NCBI RefSeq assembly: GCF_037975245.1
Contig: NC_092582.1
Location: 11,200,001-11,264,000 of the forward strand
Length of the DNA: 64,000 bases
From: Apostichopus japonicus
Lineage: Eukaryota; Echinodermata; Holothuroidea; Aspidochirotida; Stichopodidae
Reading direction: 5' to 3'
Positions 60,861-64,000 of this stretch are shown here, one piece after another (position 1 is the stretch's first letter; each line of letters opens with the position of its first letter). The position numbers and the translations under genes were made by a program. Under the pieces are notes generated by a model. The model saw only the letters and a program-made list of their open reading frames with translations. It made no database searches and was not told where the DNA came from.

Positions 60861-62243
60861 GTGGGAAACGTGTAATTTCTGAATCTAAGAATATATTTAT
60901 TTACTAAAGATACTTTCTCTTTTGTTCCGTTCTAGTGTTTCCATTATCGCCTCGTCTTACTGTTTGAAGTATAGTTGCACTTTCATGGGTGAAAGTCACA
61001 ATTTCATGGGTTGATATTTCAGAGGAGCCAACAGGTAATGAGGTTTATTCTCAAATAAATTGCAATTCGGCAAGCTTAAAACTCCCTTCTAAACTTTTCA
61101 ACCAAGTAGAGGTTAACGATCATACGAGCAATATAAAATGAATTTCATCAGATTATCAACATTTTGCTGTCCAGACACTTTGCAAACTAGTTTTCAGCCG
61201 ATGCCATCAGAAAATTGAGAAACTTAAAGAAGTTTTTTCTCTTTTACTTTGATGGAACTTGATTAGTCAGTTAGCTACTGAAATACCTTCTAAATCCTGG
61301 GATTTTGGTAATGAGTAGCGTCTTGAAACGTGCAAATCAATGTCAACTCGAGAAACCTACGCTAAGGCCATATATTTTACAAGTGTTTCTCTTTAAAGAG
61401 GTAATTGACCTTTAGAGTCTGTCATAATGACTTCCTGTGGGAGAAATGATTTTTAAGAAAATTTTATGTCAGACAAGCTTCTTTTGGCAGGGTGAAAAAT
61501 GTTCGTCTTTGAAGAAACAAACATGCAGATGCTTGCACTAGTAGCTGATTTTGAACGCGGTGAAAGCTATGAATCAGGAATTGAATTAACCGACAGACGA
61601 TCGCCATCGTTGCCCCTGCATCTTGATGTAATGCCTTTAAAACTCATCAGTTACCAAAAGGCAACATGCCCTTTAAATCAAGTTGCCATAGGTGTCCTCC
61701 TATTTTTTATGATTGTTATCATCAAACCAAATAACACAACTACAGCAAAGATCTACAGGTACTATAGTACAGTTTAATGAACCATGGCGTGGACTGTTTT
61801 TTTTTCCTGTCGTTTCTGTGCACATTTAATTTCCTCTCATTTTGAACAAAAACCCACCACAGTGCCCTTTCAGATTTTGCAATATTTCTTTGGTGCCCTT
61901 TTAACAGCTAAAACAGTTGCTGCTGTCCCCTGTCATTTTTAAATAAAAGCTCCAAGCAATTTGTAACTCGCTCTAAAAATGTTTATCATGCCCCTCTCGA
62001 TATATTTAATTCAAACCTGCTATAAAGTGTGAGATATATATCAACGGTAAATAGTCAATCTTTAGCTGATAAGTCTCTCTCTTTGTTGGCCATATCTGTT
62101 CCTGGTATAGTTAATGGACAACAAAATTAATGTTGATATGTTGTTGTAGGTTGTGTTTCTAAAAACATTTTCAGTTTTTGAGGAAAAAATGATTTATAAG
62201 CATCTGTGAGTTTCATTAATTATTAAAGTGACTGGAATATTAA
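60861..62243. other. Laminin-EGF intron 3 (5' part), possible 12-nt microexon
   Basis: No clear exon is present. A 12-nt candidate, AGGAGCCAACAG at 61023-61034, is bordered by TTGATATTTCAG and GTAATG. Its phase (1 in, 1 out) would insert four residues without changing the frame. I treat it as unproven. Confidence 0.3.
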
Positions 62244-63864
62244 AGACCAACTATGGAGACATTTCGATGAACATAAAATCCCACCATTTTTCATGTATGT
62301 AATCCTTAACTGACTCCAATCACATTGCTGTAATTAACTTTACCAATTTCGGACGTTAAATAAGTGAAAAATGGGACGAAAAGTCAGCTTCTATTTCAGA
62401 CATTCCTGAAACATTCCTAAGACATCAGGTGACCATGTGACGTCAACGTTTGTATACCTCACTCACAACTATACTTTTAGTGTGTAAAGTCGTATACTTG
62501 AGCTGCCAAAAACATCAACCATATTACTCCTTTTTCCTCAAAATGTCACAATTCTGTGTTGTTGGAGGTTGCAGTTAAACCTCATCCAACAAAAGCATCA
62601 GCTTTTTTAGATTTCCGAGTAAAAGAACCGACGTAAAACGCCGCAGACTTTGGATCAATTTTTTGAGATCCACGCGGAAAGATTTTTCAGCACCCGGAGT
62701 ATCTCATGCCCATGAGTCCACATGCATGACCCTGCTTCTGTGTATGCTGCAAATGTCTCATTCTGTGAAAATTATGTACTGTCGATAGCTGTGTCGGACC
62801 ATGGTCGGACATAGCTAATGTGAAATTGACCGTAAACACGCCCTGGACGTCCTTACATGTAACATTATATCACGCAATTGACAGTACTATATTTACTGTA
62901 AGAGATGACCGTATATACCGTGCCAAGGGTATAGCATTGTTAGTACATGTACGGTAGTTAGTTACAACTCTCGCCGGCGTTGGCTCACAGCATGTGTAAA
63001 TAGCCATGTTAGGATTTATCTATTTCATTTGTTGTATTCCAGTATCGTGAGTTCCTGATACATGTGTAATATTGTCCGTTCTGTTTATTCCGACATCTGC
63101 ATGGTCCAAGGAGTTGAATAAAAACGGTAGTATGTAGCGATCGGACGTTTTATTTCGTTAGTGACTGTCTTGTGATTGTGGGATGTTAGTACTGGGCAAG
63201 GCCTGTTTCAACTAGACCTAACTCTATGGAATTACACAGACTCACGGTAGATTTTCGCCCAGGATTGAACAAGAAACGTGGATCAGGATATTCACTGCTA
63301 AATTTGTTTATTGACAGGATACTTTTTCTGTGTTTGTATACTTTTGGATATTAAAACGAGTAAGTACTATGTAAGTATATTGTACCGTACGGACCTATTG
63401 ACGCTACGCTATGTAAAAGATGCCTCTATTTGAGTGGAAATTTTGCTAAGAAAATAAGCAATTTAACTAAAATTTCTGCTTATAATTGTCTTAAAACTTG
63501 TTGTTAACCTTCATGTGTTCTTGTTTTAAGCTAACAGCTTTTCAAACGCTCGAAATTGGAAATCAAAAACAGTACAATTGTTCGCTATCTGTGTACAAAA
63601 AGTGCCTATATCAGCGTTTGATTTTCGCGGTATACAAACAATGACGTCACACAGTGACCAGAGGCTCCTTTGGGTCAATCTCTGTTTTCAGACATTCCAG
63701 AGGTTCATGTCACGTGACTACCCAAAATGTCCATTTTCGTGGTCGTTTTTGATGGGTTATAGTAGGTTTTCGAAGATTATTTTTTACACATGTTGATTAT
63801 GGGTATGTAAACTCCTAAATTAATGGAAAATCTCAAGAAAAAAAATTGCCTCCATATTTGGTCT
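62244..63864 (+). mobile_element. TTAA-flanked, long-TIR DNA transposon, Kolobok-like
   Basis: The left end AGACCAACTATGGAGACATT and the right end (reverse strand AGACCAAATATGGAGGCAAT) are inverted repeats. Each is bordered outside by TTAA (62240-62243 and 63865-63868). The similarity continues inward in blocks: GTGACGTCAACGTTTGTATA near 62440 pairs with GTGACGTCATTGTTTGTATA on the reverse strand near 63640, giving TIRs of ~230 bp. A broken THAP finger lies just inside the left TIR. TTAA duplication together with a THAP domain is the known combination of the Kolobok superfamily; piggyBac also uses TTAA but lacks THAP. The 1.6-kb copy encodes no transposase core. Confidence 0.72.
62543..62740 (+). 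pseudogene. Broken THAP zinc-finger fragment
   Basis: The frame starts MSQFCVVGGCS, hits TAA at 62576-62578, then continues in the same frame as TSSNKSISFFRFPSKRT and RRRLWINFLRST. This fits the THAP C-x(2-4)-C start, the F-x-x-FP motif and the R..W motif in order. The second zinc pair (C-x-x-H) and AVPTIF-type end are not recognisable. The in-frame stop and the missing half make it a pseudogene. Confidence 0.75.
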
Positions 63865-64000
63865 TTAAGACTATTACACAGATCATTAGGTCAATTCCTC
63901 AGATGCAACACAAAACTCAAATGGAAAACATAATAGGCCATGTGGCAGAGTTTATAATTTATTTCAGTTCGCTGCAAGACCAAAGGGATTGACTATCAAA

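Noticed and set aside
1-64000. CRISPR arrays, bacterial operons, rRNA genes
   Set aside because: None seen; gene structure is eukaryotic throughout and tandem repeats lack spacer architecture.

Overview
The window looks like nuclear DNA of an invertebrate animal, probably a marine deuterostome such as an echinoderm or hemichordate. That is an inference from the gene content, the intron structure and the repeat families; no species marker was found. Genes are split into many short exons with GT-AG introns, intergenic DNA is AT-rich, and there are many transposon remnants and poly-G runs. Exon joins given here were made by eye from splice signals and reading-frame phase.

Left part (1-13.7 kb): the 3' end of alpha-spectrin on the + strand. 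Thirteen in-phase exons encode the last spectrin repeats and the C-terminal EF-hand domain, ending at 10651. Its introns hold a 133-bp tandem repeat and a direct/inverted repeat cluster.

Centre-left (13.7-31.5 kb): a complete 14-exon gene on the - strand that I cannot name. It encodes about 416 aa: an N-myristoylation-type start (MGSGSSKK), an acidic low-complexity linker, two IQ calmodulin-binding motifs, and a C-terminal domain resembling DUF4347 (a CHAT/caspase-like fold) with both expected catalytic positions apparently replaced. Its last intron carries a young Ty3/gypsy LTR retrotransposon (14249-20465) in the opposite orientation. Between primer-binding site and gag, that element has an extra ORF with SGNH/GDSL-hydrolase motifs. 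Other introns hold a tRNA-derived SINE, a perfect palindrome, a hAT-type MITE and a hammerhead-ribozyme-like element end.

Centre (31.5-40 kb): a neuroligin-type terminal exon on the + strand, with no upstream exons visible and a frame break after the transmembrane helix. A long AT microsatellite and a 22-bp perfect hairpin follow. Next comes a complete four-exon - strand gene (37371-39927, 226 aa) that joins a Death domain to an MBF2-like domain through a 23-nt microexon. This is the most unusual gene architecture in the window.

Right part (40-64 kb): a + strand gene with a signal peptide and laminin-type EGF modules, with exons at 44268, 53475 and 60724, introns of 9.1 and 7.1 kb, and continuation past the window. 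Its introns hold hAT-type MITEs, a second hammerhead-like element end, an inverted-repeat element, a decayed tandem duplication, and (62244-63864) a TTAA-flanked long-TIR element with a broken THAP finger, resembling Kolobok.

The host genes do not form an obvious pathway. Three are linked to membrane skeleton or adhesion (alpha-spectrin, neuroligin-like, laminin-EGF), and two look like intracellular signalling proteins (myristoyl-IQ, Death-MBF2).
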